DNA of 41,172 nucleotides from Lachnospiraceae bacterium. Lineage in GTDB: Bacteria; Bacillota; Clostridia; Lachnospirales; Lachnospiraceae. How positions within the stretch are numbered: the stretch's first letter is position 1; each line of letters begins with the position of its first letter. Position numbers and translations under genes: made by a program. The notes beneath the pieces were generated by a model. That model had not been told where the DNA came from. It worked only from the letters and a program-made list of their open reading frames with translations, and did no database searches. This document shows positions 14,949 through 23,658 of the stretch, piece by piece. The stretch covers positions 1 to 41,172 of the forward strand of contig JAAUZK010000008.1 of the NCBI GenBank assembly GCA_014804655.1, given 5' to 3'.

Positions 14949-16298
14949 ATGAAAAAACATACGACGAAAAAGAAACCAATCATTCTCATCACAATTCTTC
15001 TCTTAGCGCTTATAGCAGTCGGAGCTATAGGATTCTACCGTCTTCCGATCAGCTTCGGCGGGCAGTATCCCGAAAGACCCGAAGCTCTTGCAACAGATAC
15101 TATACTGACGCGGGAGCAGGTGACGGAGGATCGGGATCTTGCAATACAGTTTGTGGAAGAGGCACACCCGTATTTTGTTGTGCAAAAAGACCATTCGGCC
15201 TATGAGCAGGCACGCCTGAATTATATGAACGCGGCTTCCGGAGAAATGAGCGTGGGAGATTTTCAGGCGGCAACGGCGGAATATTTATGCTTTTTTGAAG
15301 ACGGTCATACCCGTATCCGCTGGAGCGAAGATGAATATCTCGACATGGAACAGGTATGTCAGGATCAAAATACATACCGCATAGAAAATGGCATTGTCAG
15401 CGACCAATCTGTTGTGGAAATCGGCGGTGTGCCCATCGAAAATATTTATGAAACGATTGATCACATTTTTCCGGCGGAAAATGATATGGCGCGGCAGATC
15501 AACCGGGGGACTTACATAACCGGAAGAAATATTCTGGAACTGGCAGGCGTGAACACTCAAGAGGCAGACGGCATAGCTGTAAGTGTGGCAGTAACTTATT
15601 CGGATGGTTCGACAGAGGAGTGCACGTTTTATAAACCGGAAGAAGATACCGACAGCGAATATGAACCGCCTGTAAATACATGGCAGATGGATGGAGATAT
15701 CTTCGTCGTCAACTTTGTTGAGTGTGTAGATGATGCAAACTTGAAATCTATTGCAAATGAACTGGAAAAGGCTGTCAAACAGGGCTGCAATAAGGTCATA
15801 ATCGATGCCAGGGGAAACGGCGGCGGGAATTCGAACGCATGTAAAAGGCTGCTTGGAGCCATGGGAATGAAAGGGCCGGGGTATGATATGCTGATTCGAT
15901 TTTCCGATGAGGCATCGGAACAGGTCGGTTATCTGCGGGACAGCGGTACATTCAGATGGAATGGCTCCGCAAAATGTACGGTGAATGACAACGTACGGCT
16001 TGTCGTGCTCTGTGACCGGTACACGTTCAGCTCCGCGACTATGCTGTGTGTATGGGTAAGAGACGGAAAACTCGGTACGATCATAGGGGAAGCAAGCTCC
16101 AATACGCCCAGCAGCTACGGCGATATTCTTTATATGTCGCTGCCGAATTCCCATATATTGTCAACCGTCTCGCATAAACAGTTTATCCGACCCGATGAAA
16201 ATAATACGGAGCGGGCTTTGACACCCGATATACAGGCGAATTCGGATGAGGCATATCAGAGTGCGATTGACTTTTTGAATCACAATGAAGAGGGCTGA
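14949..16298 (+). CDS. Membrane-anchored S41-family (C-terminal processing type) peptidase
   Basis: A 449-residue protein with a basic N-terminus and one membrane segment (about 10-30), so probably anchored with its body outside. The S41 core is visible: EDGHTRI with H120, IIDARGNGGGNS (about 281-292), and the serine region DRYTFSSATML with S361/S362. Between them lies a domain around VVEIGGVPIENIYETID that resembles a reduced PDZ-like segment. It would cut peptides or act as a tricorn-like hydrolase; the substrate is unknown. Start: AGGGAAAAG before ATG 14949. Confidence 0.8.
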   Translation: MKKHTTKKKPIILITILLLALIAVGAIGFYRLPISFGGQYPERPEALATDTILTREQVTEDRDLAIQFVEEAHPYFVVQKDHSAYEQARLNYMNAASGEMSVGDFQAATAEYLCFFEDGHTRIRWSEDEYLDMEQVCQDQNTYRIENGIVSDQSVVEIGGVPIENIYETIDHIFPAENDMARQINRGTYITGRNILELAGVNTQEADGIAVSVAVTYSDGSTEECTFYKPEEDTDSEYEPPVNTWQMDGDIFVVNFVECVDDANLKSIANELEKAVKQGCNKVIIDARGNGGGNSNACKRLLGAMGMKGPGYDMLIRFSDEASEQVGYLRDSGTFRWNGSAKCTVNDNVRLVVLCDRYTFSSATMLCVWVRDGKLGTIIGEASSNTPSSYGDILYMSLPNSHILSTVSHKQFIRPDENNTERALTPDIQANSDEAYQSAIDFLNHNEEG

Positions 16299-16343
16299 AT
16301 AGGATTGTAAAAAAGCATGTAAAAAAGTATCTTGAAAAACATC

Positions 16344-16372
16344 TTGCAAAGTATGTCATATTTTGCTACTAT
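16344..16372 (+). promoter_or_regulatory. Candidate sigma-A promoter for the small membrane protein
   Basis: TTGCAA and TACTAT with a 17-base spacer, 70 bases before the gene at 16443. Confidence 0.5.
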
Positions 16373-16442
16373 AGGCATGTCGTTGTGTGAGGGCAATGGT
16401 GAGTTTTATTGATATATTTTCTTATGAAGGAGGAGAAGAAAG

Positions 16443-16817
16443 ATGAATGATGCAACAGCAGCTGCAGTGGCAGCAGGATCTATTGTGTACATGTTGGTGG
16501 TACTTGCAATAGCGATCGTAGTTTTGGTCGGATTGTGGAAGGTTTTTGAGAAGGCGGGCAAACCGGGCTGGGGTGCGATCGTACCTCTTTATAATCTTTA
16601 TTGCTTGTTTGAGATGACCTTTGGAACCGGTTGGTTATTCTTGCTGATATTTGTTCCGTGTGTAGGCGCGATCATGACGATCATTATGTGGATCAAGCTT
16701 GCAATGGCGTTTGACAAGGGTGTAGGTTTCGGTATCGGAATCCTGTTCCTTCCTTTTATTTTCGTACCGATGCTCGGATTTGGCGATGCGCAGTATGTAG
16801 GACCGTCAAAAGGCTAA
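16443..16817 (+). CDS. Small membrane protein (DUF5684-like)
   Basis: A 124-residue protein with four hydrophobic segments (about 10-33, 43-58, 60-84, 96-115). The conserved loop KVFEKAGKPGWGAIVPLYNL between the first and second segments is typical of the DUF5684 group, sometimes annotated as signal-peptidase-associated membrane proteins. Function unknown. Start: AAGGAGGAG about 8 bases upstream of the ATG. It is a monocistronic unit with its own promoter and a strong terminator. Confidence 0.75.
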   Translation: MNDATAAAVAAGSIVYMLVVLAIAIVVLVGLWKVFEKAGKPGWGAIVPLYNLYCLFEMTFGTGWLFLLIFVPCVGAIMTIIMWIKLAMAFDKGVGFGIGILFLPFIFVPMLGFGDAQYVGPSKG

Positions 16818-16840
16818 ATGGAATAAAATAATGATTTTGA

Positions 16841-16890
16841 AAGGCAGCCTTTGTATTTTTTTAAATACAAAGGTTGCTTTTTATTTTATT
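16841..16890 (+). terminator. Terminator after the small membrane protein
   Basis: About 16-bp stem: AAGGCAGCCTTTGTATT pairs with AATACAAAGGTTGCTT (one bulge and one mismatch), then a T-rich run. Confidence 0.9.
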
Positions 16891-16929
16891 GTATGATATA
16901 TAAATTGTATACAAAAATACAAAAATGCA

Positions 16930-17217
16930 ATGAAGGAGACTCACCTTACGGGAAGCGACAGGAATACGGCGTCACCGACTGAGAGCGCTGTTTGTGAAAG
17001 GTAGGGAACGGGAACACTCCGGAGCAGATTGCCTGAACCGTATGCAGTATTGAGGCTATAGATATGCGCTAGGGCAATACGTTACACGCGTTAAGTGTTA
17101 AGAGAGGGTAAGGCGAAGCAACATCTTGTCGGAGATGTCGGCTTATCAATGCGGGTGGTACCGCGGATAATCATAACTATCCGTCCCGGAATACAGAAAT
17201 GTGTTCCGGGACTTTTT
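16930..17217 (+). promoter_or_regulatory. T-box riboswitch, Asn/Glu-type specifier, controlling aspS2-gatCAB
   Basis: The conserved T-box core GGGTGGTACCGCG is at 17153-17165, followed by a terminator. Stem I probably runs from GGAG near 16933 to CTCC at 17017-17020. The specifier position directly before the 3' closing strand reads GAAC (17012-17015), containing overlapping GAA (Glu) and AAC (Asn). An overlapping two-codon specifier sensing tRNA(Asn) and tRNA(Glu) has been described for the aspS2-gatCAB operon of Clostridium acetobutylicum, and the downstream genes are the same here. Uncharged tRNA would stabilise the antiterminator and switch the operon on. The specifier assignment is by position only. 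Confidence 0.85.
17183..17217 (+). terminator. T-box terminator
   Basis: 12-bp stem GTCCCGGAATAC/GTGTTCCGGGAC (one G-T pair) with a 6-base loop, then TTTTT. It competes with the T-box antiterminator. Confidence 0.9.
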
Positions 17218-17221
17218 GCGC

Positions 17222-17341
17222 GAATAAGCAGAGGCGGAAGGATTTCGAATCAGGCGTCATGCTTGCATGTAAGCATGATTTGAAAGACTTACGGCGAGCA
17301 ACGCGAACTCGGAAGACGAAGTCTTCCGAGTCTGCTTATTC
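17222..17341 (+). repeat. Structured element between T-box and aspS2
   Basis: Perfect 11-bp inverted ends GAATAAGCAGA/TCTGCTTATTC (17222-17232, 17331-17341) enclose two perfect hairpins: TCATGCTT/AAGCATGA (17257-17264, 17271-17278) and CTCGGAAGAC/GTCTTCCGAG (17308-17317, 17321-17330). It lies in the 5' UTR after the T-box terminator. It may be an inserted palindromic unit or an extra RNA structure; no known class was recognised. Confidence 0.6.
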
Positions 17342-17384
17342 CTAATTACCTAGGGACATAATCATGGAAAAGGAGACCAATACA

Positions 17385-19136
17385 ATGACAAACAAAAATA
17401 TCTACAGAGACGTAACTTTACAACAGATCAGCGAATCCGATATCGGCAAGGAGATTCGCGTGGCGGGCTGGGTTGAGAATATCAGGGATCACGGCGGCGT
17501 ATCCTTTGTGGACTTGCGAGATATGTACGGCGTACTGCAGGTCGTTATGCGTGACACCACGCTGCTTGACGGATTATCCAGAGAGATGAGCGTATCCATT
17601 GAAGGATTGATCGAGCACAGAGATGAGGAAACCTACAACCCCAGAATCCCGACCGGAACAATCGAGCTTGAGGCACATAAGGTTGATGTGCTGGGCAGAG
17701 TCTACAAGCAGCTTCCTTTTGAGATCATGACATCCAAAGAGACGAGAGAAGATGTCCGCCTGAAATACCGTTATCTGGATCTGCGCAACCAGAAAGTGAA
17801 GGATAACATTATATTCCGCTCTAAAGTGACTGCCTATCTGCGGGAAAAAATGACGGAAATGGGATTTCTGGAGATCCAGACACCGATCCTGTGCGCTTCT
17901 TCACCGGAAGGGGCAAGAGACTATATTGTTCCGTCCAGAAAGTATAAAGGTAAATTCTATGCATTGCCGCAGGCACCGCAGCAGTATAAGCAACTTTTGA
18001 TGGTGTCCGGATTTGATAAATATTTCCAGATCGCTCCATGTTTCAGAGATGAAGATGCCAGAGCGGACCGTTCGCCGGGTGAATTCTATCAGTTGGATTT
18101 CGAGATGAGTTTCGCCACACAGGAAGATGTGTTCCGCGCAGGGGAGGAAGTGCTCTCGGCCACCTTTGAGAAATTTGCGCCGGAGGGATATGAAGTCACC
18201 AAAGCGCCATACCCGATCATCAGTTATAAGCAGGCGATGTTAGAGTTTGGCACGGATAAACCGGATCTCAGAAATCCGCTTCGAATCATAGATCTGACAG
18301 AATATTTCCAAGCATGCACATTCAAACCCTTCCATGGCAGGACAGTTCGCGCAATCAGGGTACATGCGGATATGTCGAAAGGATTTCACGAAAAGCTGTT
18401 GAAATTTGCCACCGATATGGGCATGGGCGGTCTCGGATATCTGGAAGTGGCGGAGGATATGAGTTACAAGGGTCCCATCGACAAGTTCATTCCGGATGAA
18501 AAGAAGAGTGAGCTGGCGGACCTTGCAGGACTGGAGGCAGGCGATACGATCTTCTTCATCGCAGATAAGGAAGCGCGGGCGGCATATTATGCGGGACAGA
18601 TTCGCAATGAGTTGGGACAGAAACTTGACCTGTTGGAAAAAAATGCGTATCGGTTTTGCTACATCAACGATTTTCCGATGTTTGAACTTGATCCCGATAC
18701 GAAGCAGATCGGTTTCACCCACAATCCTTTTTCCATGCCGCAGGGCGGTTTAGAGGCTTTGAACACAATGAACCCGCTGGAGGTCCTTGCGTACCAGTAT
18801 GACATCGTATGTAACGGTGTGGAGTTATCTTCCGGTGCGGTTCGTAACCATGATATGGAGATTATGGTCAAAGCATTCGAAATCGCGGGATATGACGAGG
18901 AGACTCTGAAAAATAAATTCGGTGCGCTCTACAATGCGTTCCAGTTCGGTGCGCCGCCGCATGCCGGAATGGCGCCGGGGGTAGACCGTATGATCATGTT
19001 GCTTAAGAATGAGGAGAATATCAGGGAGGTCATTGCATTTCCGATGAGCGGAACGGCGCAGGATCTGATGTGCGGTGCGCCTAATGATGTGACGGAGCAG
19101 CAGCTTCGGGAAGTGCATATTAAGATCAGAAGTTAG
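17385..19136 (+). CDS. aspS: Aspartyl-tRNA synthetase, probably non-discriminating (AspRS2)
   Basis: Charges Asp onto tRNA(Asp) and, if non-discriminating, tRNA(Asn). The 583-residue bacterial-type enzyme has an OB anticodon domain (1-110), class II catalytic core with [35 protein letters not shown], a GAD insert, and the final GVDRMIMLL. The anticodon domain reads [13 protein letters not shown] with His36 at the position where His is associated with non-discriminating AspRS. The enzyme leads an operon with gatCAB, the amidotransferase that converts Asp-tRNA(Asn). Start: ATG 17385 has AAAAGGAG 9 bases upstream; an in-frame ATG at 17364 would place that site inside the gene. T-box controlled. 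Confidence 0.93.
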   Translation: MTNKNIYRDVTLQQISESDIGKEIRVAGWVENIRDHGGVSFVDLRDMYGVLQVVMRDTTLLDGLSREMSVSIEGLIEHRDEETYNPRIPTGTIELEAHKVDVLGRVYKQLPFEIMTSKETREDVRLKYRYLDLRNQKVKDNIIFRSKVTAYLREKMTEMGFLEIQTPILCASSPEGARDYIVPSRKYKGKFYALPQAPQQYKQLLMVSGFDKYFQIAPCFRDEDARADRSPGEFYQLDFEMSFATQEDVFRAGEEVLSATFEKFAPEGYEVTKAPYPIISYKQAMLEFGTDKPDLRNPLRIIDLTEYFQACTFKPFHGRTVRAIRVHADMSKGFHEKLLKFATDMGMGGLGYLEVAEDMSYKGPIDKFIPDEKKSELADLAGLEAGDTIFFIADKEARAAYYAGQIRNELGQKLDLLEKNAYRFCYINDFPMFELDPDTKQIGFTHNPFSMPQGGLEALNTMNPLEVLAYQYDIVCNGVELSSGAVRNHDMEIMVKAFEIAGYDEETLKNKFGALYNAFQFGAPPHAGMAPGVDRMIMLLKNEENIREVIAFPMSGTAQDLMCGAPNDVTEQQLREVHIKIRS

Positions 19137-19150
19137 AAAGGACAGAGACT

Positions 19151-19444
19151 ATGGCAAATATCATCAGTGACGAGACAATTGAGTATGTGGGCATTCTGGC
19201 GAAGCTGGAATTGTCTGATGAGGAGAAAGAACAGGCGAAGTCTGATATGGGAAGGATGCTTGATTATATCGACAAGCTTGGAGAGCTGGATACTACCGGT
19301 GTGGAGCCTATGTCCCATGTGTTTCCGGTGCAGAATGTGTTCCGGGAGGATGTGGTCACAAATGGGGATAGGCGGGAAGAGTTGTTGGTTAATGCGCCGG
19401 AGCAGAAGGATGGGATGTTTATGGTGCCTAGGACGTTTGAGTGA
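19151..19444 (+). CDS. gatC: Asp/Glu-tRNA amidotransferase subunit C
   Basis: A 97-residue subunit that stabilises the GatCAB complex, which amidates Asp-tRNA(Asn) and Glu-tRNA(Gln). Family residues are visible: [16 protein letters not shown] at the start, [20 protein letters not shown] in the middle and [18 protein letters not shown] at the end. It lies 14 bases after aspS2, with an AGAAAGGA ribosome site. It is separated from gatA by an inserted palindromic element. Confidence 0.95.
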   Translation: MANIISDETIEYVGILAKLELSDEEKEQAKSDMGRMLDYIDKLGELDTTGVEPMSHVFPVQNVFREDVVTNGDRREELLVNAPEQKDGMFMVPRTFE

Positions 19445-19471
19445 ATTAATTAGTTAACTGTAGGCTGAGAG

Positions 19472-19699
19472 GGCAGATTACACAAAATATTCTTTCGCGT
19501 CGGGCTTCGGGAAATGGATTTTCTAAATATTCCGGTGAGGCTATGGCGGCGGACGCAACCGACCTCTATGCGCGTCCGTGCGCATTTCGGTCTTTTCGGG
19601 TCATCCGTGCCCCGAAATTGCTGGGTATTGGACGGAATATTAAGAAAATCTCATTTTTCTACGCAAGGACGGCTTCAAGAATATTTTGTGCAATCTGCC
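19472..19699. repeat. 228-bp palindromic (MITE-like) element between gatC and gatA
   Basis: The ends GGCAGATTACACAAAATATT and its complement form a 23-bp inverted repeat with one mismatch. The pairing continues with gaps for about 60 bases on each side, to ATTTTCTAAATATTCCG against its right-hand counterpart (19633-19650). The centre holds smaller hairpins: GGACGC/GCGTCC and TTCGGG/CCCGAA. No transposase is encoded; short open frames inside lack ribosome sites. A shortened relative lies at 2456-2505. The element fills the 313-base gatC-gatA gap, which is otherwise featureless except for the gatA ribosome site. Confidence 0.75.
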
Positions 19700-19757
19700 G
19701 GTACAGTTTGGCTGAAATATTTTAGGTTTATATGAAAAGAAAGGAGACTGGCTCCCT

Positions 19758-21320
19758 ATGAATATGATAGATATGACGGCGGTTGAACTTTCTGCCGCGA
19801 TTAAAGCGAGGCAGACCACTGCGGTGGAGGCTACGGAGGCCATGCTTGCCCGCATTGAGGAACAGGATAAGATTTATAACTGCTATGTGACGGTAGACAG
19901 GGAAGGTGCGCTGGCACAGGCGAAGGAAGTGCAGGCTAAGATTGAGGCGGGAGAAATGACGGGGTCTCTGGCTGGGGTGCCGGTGGCAATCAAGGATAAT
20001 ATGTGTACGGAGGGGGTGCTTACCACATGCTCTTCTAAGATATTGGGAAATTTCGTGCCTACTTACACGGCGGAAGCGGTACTGAATCTTAAGAAGGCGG
20101 GAGCTGTGATTTTAGGTAAGACGAACATGGATGAATTTGCCATGGGATCTACCACGGAGACTTCGGCTTACGGTGTGACGAGAAACCCATGGAATACCGA
20201 GCATGTACCGGGTGGCTCTTCCGGAGGATCTGCGGCGGCAGTGGCAGCGGATGAATGTTATTATGCACTGGGTTCCGACACAGGCGGCTCCATCAGACAG
20301 CCCGCATCCTATTGCGGCATTGTGGGCATGAAGCCTACCTACGGCACGGTGTCACGCTATGGGTTGATTGCCTATGGCTCTTCCTTAGATCAGATCGGAC
20401 CGCTCGCCAAGGATGTGACGGATTGTGCGGCGGTGCTGGAGGCGATCGCTTCCCACGATGAGAAGGATTCCACTTCTGTGGAGCGACAGGATACTGATTT
20501 TACTTCCGCACTTGTTGACGATGTGCAGGGTATGCGCATTGGTATTCCTAATGACTACTTCGGAGAAGGACTTGACGAGGAAGTGAAGGCGGCGGTCCTT
20601 AAGGCGGCGGAAGAATTGGAGCGCAAAGGCGCAGTGGTGGAGCATTTCGACTTGAGTCTGGTTGAGTATGCCATTCCTACCTACTATACCATTGCTGCGG
20701 CGGAGGCAAGCTCGAACCTGGAGCGCTTCGACGGCATCAAATACGGATACCGTACCGAAGATTATGCAGGGCTCCACAACATGTATAAGAAATCGCGTTC
20801 CGAGGGATTCGGCGAGGAAGTAAAACGCCGTATCATGCTGGGTTCTTTCGTGTTGAGCTCTGGTTATTATGACGCATATTATCTGAAAGCGCTGCGTGTG
20901 AAGGCGCTGATCAAGAAGGCTTTTGATGAGGCTTTTGCAAAATACGATGTGATCCTTGGGCCGGTAGCGCCCACGACCGCCCCTAAGCTAGGTTCCAGTC
21001 TGTCCGATCCGATCAAGATGTATCTGGGCGATATCTATACCATTGCCGTAAACCTTGCAGGACTTCCGGGAATCAGTCTTCCCTGTGGGAAAGATAGGAA
21101 CGGGCTGCCTATCGGATTACAGTTGATCGGAGACTGCTTTCAGGAGAAGAGATTGATTCAGACAGCGTACACTTACGAGAAGATCAGAGGTACATTCCGA
21201 TTTGTGCAGGAGCCTGGAGAAACAGAAGAAATCAGGCGGGGTACGATCAGCCCGGATCAGGGTAGTCAGCATGAGACAGGAATAAACTATGCAGAACAGG
21301 AGGGACAGCGCCATGAGTAA
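19758..21320 (+). CDS. gatA: Asp/Glu-tRNA amidotransferase subunit A
   Basis: The amidase subunit; it releases ammonia from glutamine for transamidation. The Ser-cisSer-Lys triad is complete: K79 in VAIKDNM, S154 in GGSSGGSAAAVA, and S178 in GSDTGGSIRQPASYCG. At 520 residues it is about 35 longer than most GatA proteins. The extra tail (from about residue 486, RRGTISPDQGSQHETG and on) runs through the gatB ribosome site and overlaps the gatB start by 8 bases, suggesting that an earlier stop was lost. Start: ATG 19758 with AAGGAG about 12 bases upstream; ATG 19764 is an alternative. T-box operon. Confidence 0.95.
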   Translation: MNMIDMTAVELSAAIKARQTTAVEATEAMLARIEEQDKIYNCYVTVDREGALAQAKEVQAKIEAGEMTGSLAGVPVAIKDNMCTEGVLTTCSSKILGNFVPTYTAEAVLNLKKAGAVILGKTNMDEFAMGSTTETSAYGVTRNPWNTEHVPGGSSGGSAAAVAADECYYALGSDTGGSIRQPASYCGIVGMKPTYGTVSRYGLIAYGSSLDQIGPLAKDVTDCAAVLEAIASHDEKDSTSVERQDTDFTSALVDDVQGMRIGIPNDYFGEGLDEEVKAAVLKAAEELERKGAVVEHFDLSLVEYAIPTYYTIAAAEASSNLERFDGIKYGYRTEDYAGLHNMYKKSRSEGFGEEVKRRIMLGSFVLSSGYYDAYYLKALRVKALIKKAFDEAFAKYDVILGPVAPTTAPKLGSSLSDPIKMYLGDIYTIAVNLAGLPGISLPCGKDRNGLPIGLQLIGDCFQEKRLIQTAYTYEKIRGTFRFVQEPGETEEIRRGTISPDQGSQHETGINYAEQEGQRHE

Positions 21321-22746
21321 AAATTACGAGACAGTCATTGGTCTGGAAGTGCATGTGGAGCTTGCCACGAAGACGAAGATTTTCTGCGGCTGTTCTACTG
21401 CATTTGGCGCAGAGCCTAACACCCAGACCTGTCCGGTATGTACCGGTATGCCTGGTTCCCTTCCGGTGCTGAATAAGCAGGTATTAGAGTATGCGATCGC
21501 AGTAGGACTTGCAACGAACTGTGATATTACCAGATATGCGAAATTTGACAGGAAAAACTATTTTTACCCGGACAACCCGCAGAACTACCAGATCTCTCAG
21601 CTCTATCTGCCGATCTGCCGAAACGGCGGCGTGGAGATTGAGACGGAAGAAGGCGGGGTAAAGACCGTAGGGATTCATGAGATTCATATGGAGGAAGATG
21701 CGGGCAAGCTGATCCATGACGAGTGGGAGGACTGCTCATTGGTGGATTACAACCGTTCCGGTGTGCCTCTCATAGAGATCGTGTCAGAGCCTGATATGCG
21801 CAGCGCGGAGGAAGTCATTGCTTACCTTGAGAAACTGCGGCTGATCATTCAGTATCTGGGCGCTTCGGATTGCAAACTTCAGGAAGGCTCCATGCGTGCT
21901 GACGTGAATCTGTCCGTGCGGGAAGTAGGTGCCGCACAGTTCGGCACCAGAACCGAAATGAAGAATCTGAATTCTTTCAAGGCGATATCCAGAGCCATTG
22001 CAGGCGAGACAGAGCGGCAGATCGACCTAATCGAGTCCGGTGAAACAGTAGTACAGGAGACGAGGAGATGGGATGACACGAAAGGCGAGTCCTATGCCAT
22101 GAGAAGCAAAGAGGATGCGCAGGATTATCGTTATTTCCCCGATCCGGATCTGGTGCCCATCGCTGTGAGTGATGAGATGTTGGCGCAGATTAAAGAAAGA
22201 CAGCCGGAATTCCGTACCGAGAAGATGAAGCGTTATAAGGAAGAATTTGATATTCCGGACTATGATATCGAGATTATTACCGGCGACAAGCATATGGCGG
22301 ATCTCTTCGAGGCAGCGACCGCGATCTGCGGGCAGCCTAAGAAGGTGTCTAACTGGCTGATGGGTGAGACGCTCCGTTTGATGAAAGAAAAGGAAGTAGA
22401 TGCCTCTGATCTGCGTTTTTCACCGGAAAATCTGGCGAAGCTGATTGCACTTACGGAATCCAAAGCAATCAACAGCTCCGTAGCGAAGGAAGTTTTCGAG
22501 GTGATGTTTGAGGAAAACACAGACCCGGAGCAGTATGTAGAAGAAAAAGGATTAAAGACTGTCAACGATGAAGGTGCCCTGCGTAAGATAATAGAAGAAG
22601 TCATCGCCGGGAATCCGCAGTCCGTGGAAGATTACCGTAACGGCAAGGAGAAGGCGATCGGATTCCTTGTCGGGCAGACCATGAAGGCTATGAAGGGCAA
22701 GGCTGATCCGGCGGCGGTCAATCAGATGTTAAGGGAGATGCTGTGA
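21313..22746 (+). CDS. gatB: Asp/Glu-tRNA amidotransferase subunit B
   Basis: The tRNA-binding and kinase-like subunit, which phosphorylates the misacylated Asp or Glu for amidation. Length of 477 residues is normal. Visible: ETVIGLEVHVEL at the start, CPVCTGMPGSLPVLN, KNYFYPDNPQNYQISQL, and QEGSMRADVNLSVRE, with the C-terminal helical YqeY-like tail domain. Start: ATG 21313 has AGGAGGG 8 bases upstream; the in-frame ATG at 21289 lacks a site. Last gene of the T-box operon. It faces the minus-strand gene at 22758 across 11 bases, with no separate terminator seen. Confidence 0.96.
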   Translation: MSKNYETVIGLEVHVELATKTKIFCGCSTAFGAEPNTQTCPVCTGMPGSLPVLNKQVLEYAIAVGLATNCDITRYAKFDRKNYFYPDNPQNYQISQLYLPICRNGGVEIETEEGGVKTVGIHEIHMEEDAGKLIHDEWEDCSLVDYNRSGVPLIEIVSEPDMRSAEEVIAYLEKLRLIIQYLGASDCKLQEGSMRADVNLSVREVGAAQFGTRTEMKNLNSFKAISRAIAGETERQIDLIESGETVVQETRRWDDTKGESYAMRSKEDAQDYRYFPDPDLVPIAVSDEMLAQIKERQPEFRTEKMKRYKEEFDIPDYDIEIITGDKHMADLFEAATAICGQPKKVSNWLMGETLRLMKEKEVDASDLRFSPENLAKLIALTESKAINSSVAKEVFEVMFEENTDPEQYVEEKGLKTVNDEGALRKIIEEVIAGNPQSVEDYRNGKEKAIGFLVGQTMKAMKGKADPAAVNQMLREML

Positions 22747-22757
22747 TAGAATCACAG

Positions 22758-23573
22758 TCAACCCTCTCCTAATTGCAGGAATTCCAAGAACCGGACAGCC
22801 AGCTCCGGTTCTTTGTTTGATACAGGGATGCCGAGAACTGTCTCGGAAGGATATCCTTGATAATCATACTCATCGCTTGCCAGATAAGTGTAATATCCGG
22901 TGTCTGCAAGCTTATTGTCGGAAGTGAGAATAATACCTACGGCTACCGGCTGTTCCATACAGGAAGGATCACGGTGATTGATCGTCAGTGCAGCGGGATC
23001 TTTCCGCGCAGACGCTTCGTAGAAGGTGTCGTCGTCTCCGGTATCGAAAGTGGCAGCATCCGTGTAGTAGAAGTAGGGAAGATATTTCTCGATCTCCTCG
23101 GCGGATAATACATTTTCCAGATTATAAAAATATTCGGACTGGGAATATTTCTCAAATGACTCTGTTTCGGCGATAATGGCATTGATCGTACCTACCTGAG
23201 TCAAGATGAACATCTTCTCTTCGTCGGGGACAGTGTATGATGAACTCATGTCCTCAGAGAGTATCGTGGAAGTGTCGATATACACCTGATATTCTTCAGG
23301 ATCGATTCCCGCGTATTCCTGAAATTCCGCAGCCCATTCCGAGGCCAGATCCTGGTTTTGATCGGTTATGGCAGCGTTAACAAGAGAAATATAGAAACCG
23401 TAATCTTTATTGGTAACATATTGATAAATAAAAGTGGATACCATCGCAATCACGGCGATTAGCACAAGAACGTGTATCTTATAATAATCCCAAAAATAAG
23501 CGAGCTTTTCCTTGGAATTCATGGTACTGAACGCCTGCTTCTGCTGTTCTCTGATCTCTTCTGCAACTGACAT
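22758..23573 (-). CDS. Conserved single-span membrane protein of unknown function
   Basis: A 271-residue protein. The N-terminus (1-33) is polar and cytoplasmic-looking, followed by one membrane segment (about 34-54: IHVLVLIAVIAMVSTFIYQY). The outside part is acidic and rich in Tyr, with no recognised domain; it contains GIILTSDNKLADTGYYTYLA and ends with a helical FLEFLQLGEG. Start: AGGAGATG site before the ATG at 23573. Proteins of this form are common hypotheticals in Lachnospiraceae, from general knowledge. It is convergent with gatB. Function is not known. Confidence 0.7.
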   Translation of the reverse strand: MSVAEEIREQQKQAFSTMNSKEKLAYFWDYYKIHVLVLIAVIAMVSTFIYQYVTNKDYGFYISLVNAAITDQNQDLASEWAAEFQEYAGIDPEEYQVYIDTSTILSEDMSSSYTVPDEEKMFILTQVGTINAIIAETESFEKYSQSEYFYNLENVLSAEEIEKYLPYFYYTDAATFDTGDDDTFYEASARKDPAALTINHRDPSCMEQPVAVGIILTSDNKLADTGYYTYLASDEYDYQGYPSETVLGIPVSNKEPELAVRFLEFLQLGEG

Positions 23574-23603
23574 GATATCATCTCCTGTATTGTCCCGTTT
23601 TTT

Positions 23604-23658
23604 CGAGTTTGCGAAGCAAATCTCGCAAAGTAAATTCTGAAAGAATTTACTTTTTTTT
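23604..23658. repeat. Paired hairpins in the divergent 23.6-23.9 kb gap
   Basis: A first hairpin CGAGTTTGC-GAA-GCAAATCTCG (23604-23625, one bulge) is followed by a second, AAGTAAATTCT/AGAATTTACTT (23628-23638, 23642-23652), then a T run to 23658. In + direction the second reads as a terminator, but no + gene lies upstream. In minus direction both lie in the 5' UTR of the 22758-23573 gene. The first hairpin resembles one between ptb and buk (33853-33889). The remaining 200 bases to aspS are AT-rich with no clear promoter recognised. Confidence 0.5.

Noticed and set aside
15285..16154. 289-codon minus-strand open frame
   Set aside because: Entirely opposite the S41 peptidase gene, no ribosome site, low-complexity translation; shadow frame.
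19501..19735. Short + strand open frames of 60-73 codons between gatC and gatA
   Set aside because: They lie in the palindromic element, lack ribosome sites and overlap each other in different frames.
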